A DNA stretch of 13,662 nucleotides from Saprospiraceae bacterium (GCA_020436865.1 JAGQXA010000022.1:1-13662); one strand, 5' to 3'. Positions 1 through 7,502 are shown, counted from the first letter of the stretch. A program made the numbers and translations. Notes: generated by a model from the letters alone, not told the origin.

Positions 1-2009
1 AGTTTTTGCCGCTTGGGCAAGGTGAGCATCTTGTCTTCGACCGTTTGCCGGTACAGGGCGGTGTCGTTCAGGCGTTCGAGCAACTTCGCCAGTTCGGCCT
101 CGAGCAGTTCGACGCGGTCGGAAAAAGGAAGGGCCGGGTGCACGTTCTTGCGGTTCAGGCGTTGAACCTCCTCTTGCACCACGGCGTTGATCTGGCCGCG
201 CCATTCCAGCAGGACTTGCTCGAAGCGGTCGAGTTCCCGGGAGATCCGGTCGATCTGCCCACCCTCCGCAGAGGAGAAAGTGAAATCGAAATAGGGCTTT
301 TGGGCAAAAACTTCGCGAAGGTGGTCATATCCGACAGCGATGCTTTCCTTAGCTTCCAGCACCTTCTTCGCCTTATCGGAAAAGAGGCTTTTCAGCTTGA
401 GCGACGACCGGCCACCTTCTAGGAAGCCCTCGCCGTATTGCCGCGAATGGTCGGCGATCGAGTCGCGCAAGTGCCGCGCTCTGGAGGAAAGCTGGATGTA
501 GTACTGGTCGAAGTGGTCGGCCAGCTTAATGGCATATTCGTCGGTGCAGGTAATGTAACGATGGTGCAGGTTTTTCACTTCCCACAGCAGTGCCTCCAGG
601 TTTTCCCGCACGAACCGCAGTCCGTCCTCTTTCGAACGGAGGAGGAAGATGTCGGGATGCAGGTTTACCAGTGGATGTCGGAGGGTACGGATGTGATGGA
701 AGAGCGGCTTCGACTGGCCGATGTCGCGGCGAATGGTCTGCAGTTCGTCGAAATCGAAGGAAAAGTCGGTCGGGGCTAGTTGACTTCCCAGCAATTCCTT
801 CCCGGCAATGCGATTGTTGTGCAGGAAGTGTCCGACGAGGTCGGTCCAGTTAGCTTCTCCATGCACTTTGCGCCTTACCTGGCCATAGCCCTGTTCCAGA
901 TTTTGCTGCTGGCGAAGGCACTTGCCCAGCAGGAGCCGGTATTGTCCTTCTTCGAAGGGCAGGGTAGGGGCCGGTCGGTCGGGCAGGGTGCGCAGCAGGT
1001 CGACGAGCAGCGACTTATCGGCGATACCGTCTTTCAACAGGTAGCTGTAGGTTCCCAGTCCGTGGTCGAATAAAGCGTCTTGTACCTTCTGCAGTTTCCC
1101 GACCCGGTCGGATACCACCAGACTTTTCTTGCCGTTCGATAGGGCATTCGAAAGGAACTGGATCAGAAAATGAGACTTACCGGACCGAGGTTTTCCGGTC
1201 ACGAGCGTCGTTCGTCTGCTCAGGGCCGATTGAAAGGCCGATTGCTGCATGGGGTTGAGCGGAAGCCAGCCAAAGGGGGGCGGAGCTACGATCGGCTCTC
1301 CCTCTTCCACAAATAACTTCCGCAACTCGTCGGGTTCGGGCTCCCGGATCGGCAACTGGGGTGGATACAGACCGATCACCCCCGACCAATGCAGGTGCCA
1401 GCCCGGCGGCAATTGGTCGAGTTCTGCCAAAACCGGAAAAGGATCCAGGACCGGAACCTCTGCTTCTGCTTCTTCGGCAAAGGTCGATTGTAGTTCCCGG
1501 AAGAGGGTCTGCCATTCCTTCAAATTGCGCGCGGCCGGTCTTCGCAGGCGGCCTATCAGTTCGGCCGAAACCTCCGATGGCTCTTCTTCCAGGAGTTGCA
1601 GGCACTCGAGATTGACCAGCGGCCGCCGATCGCGATCGGGCCTCAGGGTCCAATGGTGAATGCGGTTGATGCTGGGCTCCAGTTGCAGGGGCCAGATGAA
1701 GAGGGGATAGGAGCCGACCCGTTCGCCCTCACGTCGATGTAACAGCGGGTACCCGAGGGCAAGCAGTCGAGGCCCGACATTGCGTTCGATGTTGCGCGCT
1801 TCGAAGTACAAGTGCATGATGTTCTTGGCCAGATGCTCGGCCGCTTCAAAAGGCGCTTCGCCTTCGCCCCCCTGCAAGAACAGGGTCAGCAGGCGCCGAC
1901 CATACTGCTCATCGTTGACATCCAGCCGGGAAAGGTCGGCCCGGTCGAGATAGTGGGGGAAAGCATGCCGGTAGATTCCGGGTTGCGAAGGAGCTTGGCG
2001 GTTTCTCAT
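1..2009 (-). CDS. Superfamily 1 (DUF4011/AAA_11-type) helicase, N-terminal part; gene runs off the left edge
   Basis: One unbroken reading frame of 669 codons starts at the ATG whose complement is at 2007-2009 and contains no stop before the window edge, so the C-terminus is missing. Residues 272-279 read GKPRSGKS, a Walker A P-loop, preceded by PMQQSAFQSALSRRTTLVT and followed by a VVSDR strand. This is the layout of motifs Q, I and Ia in Upf1/DNA2-like SF1 helicases. The region before it (a segment with LLALGYPLL, then PLFIWPLQLEP near residues 90-115) resembles the DUF4011 domain that precedes the ATPase core in this family. After the P-loop comes a long charged, probably helical insert. 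Motifs II-VI would lie beyond position 1, so helicase activity is inferred. The P-loop has K and R where most relatives have GPPGTGKS. A near-consensus promoter lies 37 nt upstream. Its role could be RNA or DNA unwinding, or phage defence as in some DUF4011 proteins; the visible sequence does not decide. Confidence 0.85.
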   Translation of the reverse strand, partial: MRNRQAPSQPGIYRHAFPHYLDRADLSRLDVNDEQYGRRLLTLFLQGGEGEAPFEAAEHLAKNIMHLYFEARNIERNVGPRLLALGYPLLHRREGERVGSYPLFIWPLQLEPSINRIHHWTLRPDRDRRPLVNLECLQLLEEEPSEVSAELIGRLRRPAARNLKEWQTLFRELQSTFAEEAEAEVPVLDPFPVLAELDQLPPGWHLHWSGVIGLYPPQLPIREPEPDELRKLFVEEGEPIVAPPPFGWLPLNPMQQSAFQSALSRRTTLVTGKPRSGKSHFLIQFLSNALSNGKKSLVVSDRVGKLQKVQDALFDHGLGTYSYLLKDGIADKSLLVDLLRTLPDRPAPTLPFEEGQYRLLLGKCLRQQQNLEQGYGQVRRKVHGEANWTDLVGHFLHNNRIAGKELLGSQLAPTDFSFDFDELQTIRRDIGQSKPLFHHIRTLRHPLVNLHPDIFLLRSKEDGLRFVRENLEALLWEVKNLHHRYITCTDEYAIKLADHFDQYYIQLSSRARHLRDSIADHSRQYGEGFLEGGRSSLKLKSLFSDKAKKVLEAKESIAVGYDHLREVFAQKPYFDFTFSSAEGGQIDRISRELDRFEQVLLEWRGQINAVVQEEVQRLNRKNVHPALPFSDRVELLEAELAKLLERLNDTALYRQTVEDKMLTLPKRQK

Positions 2010-2045
2010 GTTGCAATGCGACTTGTTTGGTCAGATCGGTCGTTT

Positions 2046-2075
2046 CAAATATACCAATTCCTGGATTACCGCCAA
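2046..2075 (-). promoter_or_regulatory. Bacteroidota-type promoter for the helicase gene
   Basis: On the minus strand TTG (2075-2073) is followed by exactly 19 nt and then TATATTTG (2053-2046). This matches the Bacteroidota primary sigma pattern TTTG-N19-21-TAnnTTTG fully at the -7 element. It implies a short leader of about 30 nt before the ATG at 2009. No transcript data support it; the call is from pattern alone. Confidence 0.7.
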
Positions 2076-2154
2076 CCAAAGACCCCGGCAAACGCCAAAC
2101 ACGCTCTGGAATTCCGTCTTTTACCGGTTGAGCTTGAAGAGCGTCGACAAATTG

Positions 2155-2186
2155 TTGGCGATCTTCGGAAAATTTTGTAAAATTTA
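2155..2186 (+). promoter_or_regulatory. Possible weak promoter for the PAS-AraC gene
   Basis: TTG at 2155-2157 is followed by 20 nt and an AT-rich block TAAAATTTA at 2178-2186. The block only approximates the TAnnTTTG box because it has one extra base and ends in A. It is the best candidate in the 234 bp between the divergent starts at 2009 and 2244, and lies about 60 nt before the ATG. Confidence 0.3.
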
Positions 2187-2243
2187 CGGGAAAGGAAAGA
2201 CAGGAGCCTCCATGTCCTGCTCTCCTGCAAAGAAGATTCGAAC

Positions 2244-2990
2244 ATGCCTCCCTCCATTGCAGTCATAGTAACCGATGCCGACCGGCGGATCCTTTGGGTC
2301 AACGAGGATTTCTCGGAGATCACCGGCTATACCTTGATGGATGTGGTCGGAAAGAAACCGGGCAAGGTATTGCAGGGCCCGGATTCGGAGAAAGGGGCCA
2401 TCCGGCGTATTCGCAAGGGGCTGGACGCCCAGATCCCCCTGAAGGAAGAGATCACCAATTATCGCAAGAACGGCGAGGCGTATTGTTGCCGGCTCGTGAT
2501 CCATCCGATCTTCAATGAAGATAATGTGTTGACCAATTTCATCGCCTTTGAGGTCGACGGCGACGAAACCGACGATTCGGACCTTCCACTGCTGCAACTG
2601 AAGAACAAGTATCAGTCCAGCAGCCTGAAGGGAAAGGAGGCGGCCCGCCTGTTCTCAGCCCTGCAACAGCTGATGGAAGAAGAACGCCTGTACCGCGACC
2701 CAAAGCTCAATCTTCGGCAGTTATCCGATCGCCTCAAGACCAACACGAAGTATCTCTCGCAGGTCGTCAACCTGCATGGAGGGGGAAATTTGCAGTCCTT
2801 CTTGAATTCTTACCGCATCGAGGAGGCCAAGCAAAAGTTGATCCAGCGGCAATTCGGCAACCTCACCCTCTATGGTATTGCGATGCAGTGCGGGTTCAAG
2901 AACAAGTCGACCTTCTACAAGGTCTTTAAGCAACTAACGGGCAAGACGCCGCTGGAATTTGTCCGCCATCGGCGAGAACAGGAACGGTAA
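2244..2990 (+). CDS. PAS-domain AraC-family transcription regulator (LOV-like PAS without the cysteine)
   Basis: The 248-residue protein has two parts. Residues about 1-108 form a PAS domain, with the VTDADRRILWVNEDF strand-helix start, a GYTLMDVVGK helix and an ITNYRKNGE strand. Residues about 135-245 form an AraC/HTH_18 DNA-binding domain, with LNLRQLSDRLKTNTKYLSQVV as the first helix-turn-helix and IAMQCGFKNKSTFYKVFK plus TGKTPLEF as the second. The segment LQGPD at 43-47 resembles the FMN-binding loop of LOV photoreceptors, but the aligned photoactive cysteine position is Gly40. Classic LOV photochemistry is therefore not expected; redox, ligand or apo-PAS sensing are alternatives. The start is chosen because it is the only ATG in this frame after the stop at 2178-2180 and places the PAS domain at the N-terminus. 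It is divergent from the helicase, so autoregulation or helicase control is possible but unproven. Confidence 0.9.
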   Translation: MPPSIAVIVTDADRRILWVNEDFSEITGYTLMDVVGKKPGKVLQGPDSEKGAIRRIRKGLDAQIPLKEEITNYRKNGEAYCCRLVIHPIFNEDNVLTNFIAFEVDGDETDDSDLPLLQLKNKYQSSSLKGKEAARLFSALQQLMEEERLYRDPKLNLRQLSDRLKTNTKYLSQVVNLHGGGNLQSFLNSYRIEEAKQKLIQRQFGNLTLYGIAMQCGFKNKSTFYKVFKQLTGKTPLEFVRHRREQER

Positions 2991-3095
2991 GCAGGTATGG
3001 GTACGGATTCTTGAAAGCAGACCACCGCATAACCGAAAGCCGTTGATCTCTTCGGCCGTTCTCTGCAAATTGAGTGTACAAACAAAAAACATCGA

Positions 3096-3296
3096 ATGAG
3101 CAAGATCCGCGACCTGATAGAACTGGGTTTTCTCCTGGGGGGACACTCCGAGCCCCAATACCGCGCCATCATGCAGAAACGGCGATATCATCCGGTCGAT
3201 CAGGGTTCGATCGACCGGGAACTGGCCCGGGTACGCAAGAAACTCCACGATGCCCGGCAAGGTCCGGGAGAAGGAGCCGCTTCGCTGCAGCTTTGA
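3096..3296 (+). CDS. Small hypothetical protein (66 aa)
   Basis: I do not recognise this family. The frame encodes a hydrophilic 66-residue protein, rich in Arg, Lys and Asp, with a hydrophobic patch IELGFLLGG near the start and a likely helical charged segment at residues 38-53 (IDRELARVRKKLHDAR). There is no signal peptide, membrane segment or cysteine pair. Third codon positions are mostly G or C, like the neighbouring genes, which favours real coding. It starts 105 nt after the AraC gene in the same direction and has no Shine-Dalgarno sequence or clear promoter, so it could be co-transcribed with the regulator. Its stop TGA at 3294-3296 directly abuts the complement of the opposite gene's stop at 3297-3299. 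It could still be a chance frame. Confidence 0.5.
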   Translation: MSKIRDLIELGFLLGGHSEPQYRAIMQKRRYHPVDQGSIDRELARVRKKLHDARQGPGEGAASLQL

Positions 3297-3893
3297 TCAA
3301 TTGCCGCCGCCGACCATGCCGCCGCCGACCTTCTTTCCGTTCTCGTAGTCGTACTCGACGGTCAGTTCTCCTTGCTCATTGAAGAAGCGGAACTTACCGT
3401 GCTCCTTCCCATCTTTGAACTCTACCTGCTGCTGGACGACGTCCGAATTCTCATGGTACTTGGTAAAGGTACCGTGGAGCAGGCCATTCTTGTAGTGATG
3501 CTCTTCGGTAATGCGCCCGTACTTGTTTTTCACGAAGCGGCCTTCCAGCTTCCCGTAGGCATACTGGGCCATCTCCTCCATTTGGCCGCGCACGGTGTAG
3601 GTGGTGTGCAGGCCGTGTAACTCACCGTCGACGTAGTTGGAGATATCCTTGGGAAAGTTGTTGTCGTCACTGTAGTACAGCACCCACTCGCCGGTTTTCT
3701 TGCCGTCGCGCAAGAATCCTTCCTCCTGCAAGATACCATTGACCGTGCGGGTGAGGTGTTGCAGCCGGGCGCCGTCGATGTTCTCGATCTCGAAGCCTTC
3801 CCAGGAAGATCCGGAATCGCCGCCCGGAGTAGCGGTTTCCTGCGTACATCCGAAGAATAGGGCGATCACGAGCAGCAAAGCGAATTGTCTCAT
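3297..3893 (-). CDS. MORN_2-repeat (YwqK-like) lipoprotein
   Basis: The 198-residue protein begins with a lipoprotein signal: MRQFALLLVIALFFG followed by Cys16, which would be lipidated. It is therefore expected on an envelope membrane, facing the periplasm or the surface. After a low-complexity linker (residues 17-30) come about five copies of the MORN_2 motif, each a basic or Asn-Gly turn followed by G-x-aromatic. Clear units are near residues 60-78, 86-105, 111-128, 133-150 and 158-177, with a partial unit at 183-191. The protein ends in a glycine-rich tail. Such proteins are often named toxin-antitoxin YwqK antitoxin-like, but that name is not evidence of function. The frame is open 47 codons further upstream. 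The internal ATG at 3893 is chosen because it gives the signal peptide and lies downstream of a promoter. The gene is monocistronic and convergent with the small gene to its left. Confidence 0.9.
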   Translation of the reverse strand: MRQFALLLVIALFFGCTQETATPGGDSGSSWEGFEIENIDGARLQHLTRTVNGILQEEGFLRDGKKTGEWVLYYSDDNNFPKDISNYVDGELHGLHTTYTVRGQMEEMAQYAYGKLEGRFVKNKYGRITEEHHYKNGLLHGTFTKYHENSDVVQQQVEFKDGKEHGKFRFFNEQGELTVEYDYENGKKVGGGMVGGGN

Positions 3894-3946
3894 ATTTTTG
3901 CTTTTTTTTGCGGAAACTGCGATCGGGCATCGCGCCCAATGCCGTG

Positions 3947-3979
3947 CAAATTTAGACGCAAACCGCTTTGATGAGCGAA
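3947..3979 (-). promoter_or_regulatory. Bacteroidota-type promoter for the MORN lipoprotein gene
   Basis: Minus-strand TAAATTTG at 3954-3947 is a perfect TAnnTTTG -7 box. The -33 element is weaker: TTCG at 3979-3976, with a 21 nt spacer. The implied leader is about 50 nt before the ATG at 3893. The longer open frame beginning at 4034 would start upstream of this promoter, which supports the shorter start. Confidence 0.55.
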
Positions 3980-4071
3980 TTTTGACGATGATTTTTACCC
4001 CGTGCAGAAGGCCGGAAACGAACAAACCCACCATACGCCCGGCCCGGCAGGCGAAAATTAGGCGGTCCGAA

Positions 4072-4102
4072 TTTTCATTTTTTTAAAAAACCACTAAATT
4101 TG
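4072..4102 (+). promoter_or_regulatory. Bacteroidota-type promoter for the gldAFG operon
   Basis: TAAATTTG at 4095-4102 is a perfect -7 box, with TTTT at 4072-4075 in the -33 position and a 19 nt spacer. The spacer contains an uninterrupted T7A6 tract (4078-4090) that could bend the DNA. Transcription would start near 4108, leaving a leader of roughly 165 nt before gldA, long for this window. Confidence 0.6.
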
Positions 4103-4112
4103 CCGCCTATCC

Positions 4113-4162
4113 ACTTCCGGTCTGCCGGATCTTCCTTTTCTTCTTACTCTGGTTCCGGAAGT
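4113..4162 (+). repeat. 8 bp inverted repeat in the gldA leader
   Basis: ACTTCCGG (4113-4120) is exactly complementary to CCGGAAGT (4155-4162), separated by 34 nt. The right arm also lies in the palindrome TTCCGGAA (4153-4160). It could fold in the mRNA leader or be an operator, but an 8 bp match at this spacing can arise by chance. It is not followed by a T run, so it is not a terminator. Confidence 0.35.
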
Positions 4163-4272
4163 CTCACAGGGGTAGCATTAGGAGTTTGCCTTAAGCTATT
4201 TACTGAACGTACCGGTCGCAGAATGCAGGCGGTTCCAATGCCTGAAACGCTGCGGCGAGAACCCGGAAACTT

Positions 4273-5199
4273 ATGGATATCAAGATCCAACACCTTACGA
4301 AAAGTTACGGTTTTCAGAAGGCGGTTGACGACATCTCCTTTTCCGTTTCGACCGGAGAGATACTGGGCTTCCTCGGCCCCAATGGCGCCGGCAAGACCAC
4401 CACGATGAAAATGATCACCAATTACATCCCCATGGATACGGGAGAGGTGCTCATCGATGGCCGGTCGGTGCAGACGGGAGAGATGCAGCGCCACATCGGC
4501 TATCTGCCGGAAAACAACCCGCTCTATCCGGAGATGCCGGTCATGGATTACCTCGCTTTCTGCGCGGCCCTGCAGCGCGTGCCGAAGGCCGATATCCCAC
4601 AGCGCGTGCGCGAGATGGTGCGGGTCTGCGGCCTGGATATCGAGAAACACAAGAAGATCGGAGAATTGTCGAAAGGGTATCGACAGCGCGTCGGTTTGGC
4701 CCAGGCGATGATCCACGACCCGGCCATTCTGATCCTCGACGAGCCTACGACCGGCCTCGACCCGAACCAGATCGTCGAGATCCGCGAACTGATCCGGCAG
4801 CTGGGCCGGCAAAAAACGGTCATTCTCAGTACCCACATCCTGCCGGAGGTGGAAGTTACCTGCGATCGCATTTTGATCATTAACCGCGGCAAGATCGTGG
4901 CCGACGGCACCGCCGAAACGCTGCGCGCACAGGCGCAAGGCCAGCAGGTGCTGCACGCCCGGATCGAAGACGGCGAGCCTGGCGAGATACTGCAGGCCCT
5001 GCAAGCCCTGCCGTCGGTGGCGCTGGTCGATTTTCTGGACGGCGCAGCCGGCTCGGGCTTTCTGATCGAAAGCCGACCGAACCAGTCCTCGAACCGGGCC
5101 GTGTTCCAGCTTTGCGTTCAGCGCAAGTGGACCCTCTGCGAGTTGATCCCCTTCGAGACGCGCCTGGAAGACATTTTCCGTAATCTCACGATGAATTAA
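4273..5199 (+). CDS. gldA: Gliding-motility-type ABC transporter ATP-binding protein GldA
   Basis: The 308-residue cytoplasmic ATPase carries every ABC motif in order: Walker A GPNGAGKTT (35-43), a Q-loop region with Glu80 (YLPEN), signature LSKGY (132-136), Walker B ILILDE (152-157), the D-loop GLDP (161-164) and switch His188 (STHIL). A C-terminal extension after about residue 215, as in the GldA/CcmA-type family, ends in LEDIFRNLT. Together with GldF and GldG it would hydrolyse ATP to power an envelope transporter whose substrate is not known. In Flavobacterium johnsoniae this system was tied to gliding, but homologues occur in non-gliding bacteria, so gliding is not proven here. The start at 4273 puts the first strand (MDIKIQHLTKSYG) at the normal place. 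It is the first gene of a four-gene operon; the next start is 15 nt after its stop. Confidence 0.93.
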   Translation: MDIKIQHLTKSYGFQKAVDDISFSVSTGEILGFLGPNGAGKTTTMKMITNYIPMDTGEVLIDGRSVQTGEMQRHIGYLPENNPLYPEMPVMDYLAFCAALQRVPKADIPQRVREMVRVCGLDIEKHKKIGELSKGYRQRVGLAQAMIHDPAILILDEPTTGLDPNQIVEIRELIRQLGRQKTVILSTHILPEVEVTCDRILIINRGKIVADGTAETLRAQAQGQQVLHARIEDGEPGEILQALQALPSVALVDFLDGAAGSGFLIESRPNQSSNRAVFQLCVQRKWTLCELIPFETRLEDIFRNLTMN

Positions 5200-5214
5200 C
5201 CTAAACGATTGGAT

Positions 5215-5934
5215 ATGAATCCGGTATGGACCATCGCCAAACGCGAACTGGGCTCCTTTTTCGATTCGCTGGTCGCCTACCTCCTGCTCGTGGCCTTCCT
5301 GGCCTTTAGCGGGATCATGACCTGGCTGGCGGGCAACGACATCTTCTACCGGGGGCAGGCCGACCTGCTGGTGTTTTTCTACAACGCCGCCTACTATTCG
5401 CTCTTTCTCTTCATCCCCGCGCTCACCATGCGCATGATGGCGGAGGAGAAACGAGCCGGCACGATCGAGCTACTGCTCACCAAGTCGATCTCGAACCGGC
5501 AGCTGGTGGTCGGGAAGTTCGTGGCCTGTTTCCTGCTATTGGCCATTGGGATCTTGTTCACTTTACCCTATTACATCACGGTTTCGTACCTCGGCGAAGT
5601 CGACCACGGGGCCATCCTGTGCGGGTATTGCGGTCTATTGCTCATGAGCGCCGCCTATATTGCCATCGGCCTCTTTGCCAGCAGCCTGACGGGGAATCAG
5701 ATCGTGGCCTTTCTGGTCAGTCTGGTCATCGGCGGACTCTTCTTTTGGATCTTCCGCTTTATCGGCAGCTACGGTAGCGGTTTCTTCGCTAGCGTGTTCA
5801 CCTACCTCGACTTTTTCGGGCATTACGAGTCGATCGTTCGCGGGGTGCTCGATAGTAAGGACCTGGTGTTTTTCCTTTCGGTGACGGCCCTGGCGCTGCT
5901 CTTGGCCGAATTGCAGATCGCCCGCCGAGGCTAG
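5215..5934 (+). CDS. gldF: Gliding-motility-type ABC transporter permease GldF
   Basis: The 239-residue integral membrane protein has six predicted helices. They lie approximately at residues 17-39, 58-72 (followed by the ALTMRMMAEEKRAGTIELLLTKS-type motif of ABC-2 permeases), 101-122, 135-158, 164-186 and 216-234. The segment MRMMAEEKRAGTIELLL is the hallmark of the ABC-2 family, coupling the permease to the ATPase. It would form the membrane channel partner of GldA. The frame is open from a TTG six bases earlier, but the ATG at 5215 is preferred because it begins MNPVWTIAKREL, the usual start of this family. It sits 15 nt after gldA and 24 nt before gldG, which argues for co-transcription and stoichiometric production. 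Confidence 0.92.
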   Translation: MNPVWTIAKRELGSFFDSLVAYLLLVAFLAFSGIMTWLAGNDIFYRGQADLLVFFYNAAYYSLFLFIPALTMRMMAEEKRAGTIELLLTKSISNRQLVVGKFVACFLLLAIGILFTLPYYITVSYLGEVDHGAILCGYCGLLLMSAAYIAIGLFASSLTGNQIVAFLVSLVIGGLFFWIFRFIGSYGSGFFASVFTYLDFFGHYESIVRGVLDSKDLVFFLSVTALALLLAELQIARRG

Positions 5935-5958
5935 GGCGGTGAAATAAAAGTCAGAACT

Positions 5959-7473
5959 ATGAAAAGCAATCTCCTTACTTCCGTCTTGCTCGTCGTGGCG
6001 ATCATCGTCATGGTCAACGTGCTGTCCCGGCAGTTCTTCTTCCGGCTCGACCTGACGGCCGACGATCAGTACACGTTGAGCAAGGCCACCAAGGACATAT
6101 TACGGGAGCTGGAAGAGCCGGTGACCGTCACGGCGTATTTCTCGGAAGACCTGCCGCAGAACATCTCCCGTGCCCGCACCGATTTTCGCGACCTGCTGGT
6201 CGAGTATGCCTCGCTGTCGAAGGGCATGCTGAACTACGAGTTCGTGGATCCGGCCGACAACCCGGAACTCGAGCAGGAAGCGGCGCAGAACTACATTCAG
6301 CCGGTTCTGCTCAATGTGCGGGAGAAAGACCAGGCCAAACAGCAGAAGGCCTACCTGGGCGCGGTGATCAAACTGGGCGACCAGTCGGAGATCATCCCGT
6401 TGATCCAGCCGGGAACGGCGATGGAATACGAGCTGTCGACCAGTATCAAGAAGCTGGCGGTGCGCGACAAACCGGTCGTCGGACTCCTGCAAGGCCACGG
6501 CGAGGCCGACCCGTCCTCGCTGTCGCAGGTCGTGCAGGACCTGAGCATCTTGTACCAGGTCGAGCCGATCGACCAAACAGCCGATCCGACCGTCGCTGCC
6601 CGCTTCAAAGCGGTGGCGGTGGTGGCCCCGACCGACTCCTTCCCGCCCACTCATTTGCAGGCGCTCGACGATTATCTTGCGCAGGGCGGCAACTTGTTCC
6701 TGGCCCTCAATGCCGTACAGGGCAACCTGCAGAATGGACAGGGCACTGCGGTCAGCACCGGCCTGGAAAACTGGTTGCGGGGGCACGGACTCGAGGTAGA
6801 GCCCAGTTTTCTGATCGACGAGCGCTGCGGATCCGTTACCGTGCAGCAACGGCAGGGCTTTTTCACGCTGCAAACGCCGGTGAGTTTTCCGTACCTGCCG
6901 ATATGTGCCGATTTTCCGGACCATCCCATTACCCGGGGCCTGGAGCAGGTCATGTTGCCCTTTGCCAGCCCGCTTCGTTTTCTGGGCGATAGCACGGTGC
7001 GCTTTACCGCGATCCTCGAAAGTTCTGCCAGTTCGGGAATCGTGCCGGCGCCGACTACCTTCGACGTGATGGACAAGCAGTGGTCGGATGCAGACTTTCC
7101 GCTTTCCAGCATACCTGTCGGCGGCATACTGGAAGGGGTAGCCGGAGGCCGAGGGCGGATCGTCGTGATCGGCGACGGCGACTTTCCGGTCGGAGGGCAG
7201 CAAAGTCGCGTCAACAAGGACAACGCCAGCTTGCTCGTGAACAGCATCGATTGGCTGAGCGACGATACCGGTTTGATCGAATTGCGTACGAAGGGCGTTT
7301 CGAGTCGCCCGATCGACCAGGCCTATCTGGGCGATGAGGCTCAAGGAAAGCGTACCTTCCTCAAATACCTGAACTTCGGCCTGCCGATCCTGCTGGTGAT
7401 CCTGATCGGTTTTGTGCGTTTCCAGCGGCAGCAAAGGATCCGCTTGCGCCGCATGCAGGAGCGCTACGCCTGA
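5959..7473 (+). CDS. gldG: Gliding-motility-type ABC transporter auxiliary protein GldG (ABC_transp_aux)
   Basis: The 504-residue protein has an N-terminal membrane helix (about residues 5-23), then the conserved block RLDLTADDQYTLSKAT and EEPVTVTAYFSEDLP typical of GldG/ABC_transp_aux proteins. A large periplasmic domain of about 440 residues follows, and a C-terminal helix at about 472-488 with a basic cytoplasmic tail (RQQRIRLRRMQ). The periplasmic part includes a GLLQGHGEAD strand-turn and an LDDYLAQGGNLFLAL segment resembling glutamine-amidotransferase-like or GATase-fold strands common in this family, without an obvious catalytic triad. The likely role is a partner of GldF and GldA in one envelope complex. 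The ATG is preceded by an A-rich stretch rather than a Shine-Dalgarno sequence, as usual in Bacteroidota. Confidence 0.9.
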   Translation: MKSNLLTSVLLVVAIIVMVNVLSRQFFFRLDLTADDQYTLSKATKDILRELEEPVTVTAYFSEDLPQNISRARTDFRDLLVEYASLSKGMLNYEFVDPADNPELEQEAAQNYIQPVLLNVREKDQAKQQKAYLGAVIKLGDQSEIIPLIQPGTAMEYELSTSIKKLAVRDKPVVGLLQGHGEADPSSLSQVVQDLSILYQVEPIDQTADPTVAARFKAVAVVAPTDSFPPTHLQALDDYLAQGGNLFLALNAVQGNLQNGQGTAVSTGLENWLRGHGLEVEPSFLIDERCGSVTVQQRQGFFTLQTPVSFPYLPICADFPDHPITRGLEQVMLPFASPLRFLGDSTVRFTAILESSASSGIVPAPTTFDVMDKQWSDADFPLSSIPVGGILEGVAGGRGRIVVIGDGDFPVGGQQSRVNKDNASLLVNSIDWLSDDTGLIELRTKGVSSRPIDQAYLGDEAQGKRTFLKYLNFGLPILLVILIGFVRFQRQQRIRLRRMQERYA

Positions 7474-7502
7474 ATTCCTCTGTTCATTCAAACCGGTTAA
7501 TC

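Larger units (their letters stand above)
3894..4272. other. Intergenic region between divergent genes (379 bp)
   Basis: This is the largest gap without a gene. It contains two back-to-back promoter-like elements (3947-3979 leftward, 4072-4102 rightward), an A/T tract T7A6 at 4078-4090, and a leader of about 165 nt before gldA holding an 8 bp inverted repeat. I see no tRNA, riboswitch consensus or credible small gene. A reading frame overlapping the gldA start is read through by gldA and looks like a shadow. Confidence 0.7.

Noticed and set aside
6..1073. Three consecutive rightward open frames
   Set aside because: They lie opposite the helicase in the same codon register. The leftward frame is continuous for 669 codons with a P-loop, and the rightward ones have no family features.
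3894..4034. Longer N-terminus for the MORN lipoprotein
   Set aside because: The extra 47 residues would precede the signal peptide and start upstream of the predicted promoter.
4223..4408. Possible leader peptide before gldA (ATG at 4223 and 4238)
   Set aside because: The frame runs into gldA in another register and ends with Arg/Pro-rich shadow sequence; no coding signs.
6100..7491. A 463-codon leftward frame opposite gldG
   Set aside because: Long but low-complexity His/Arg/Gln-rich translation typical of antisense shadows in GC-rich genes; gldG is supported by family motifs.
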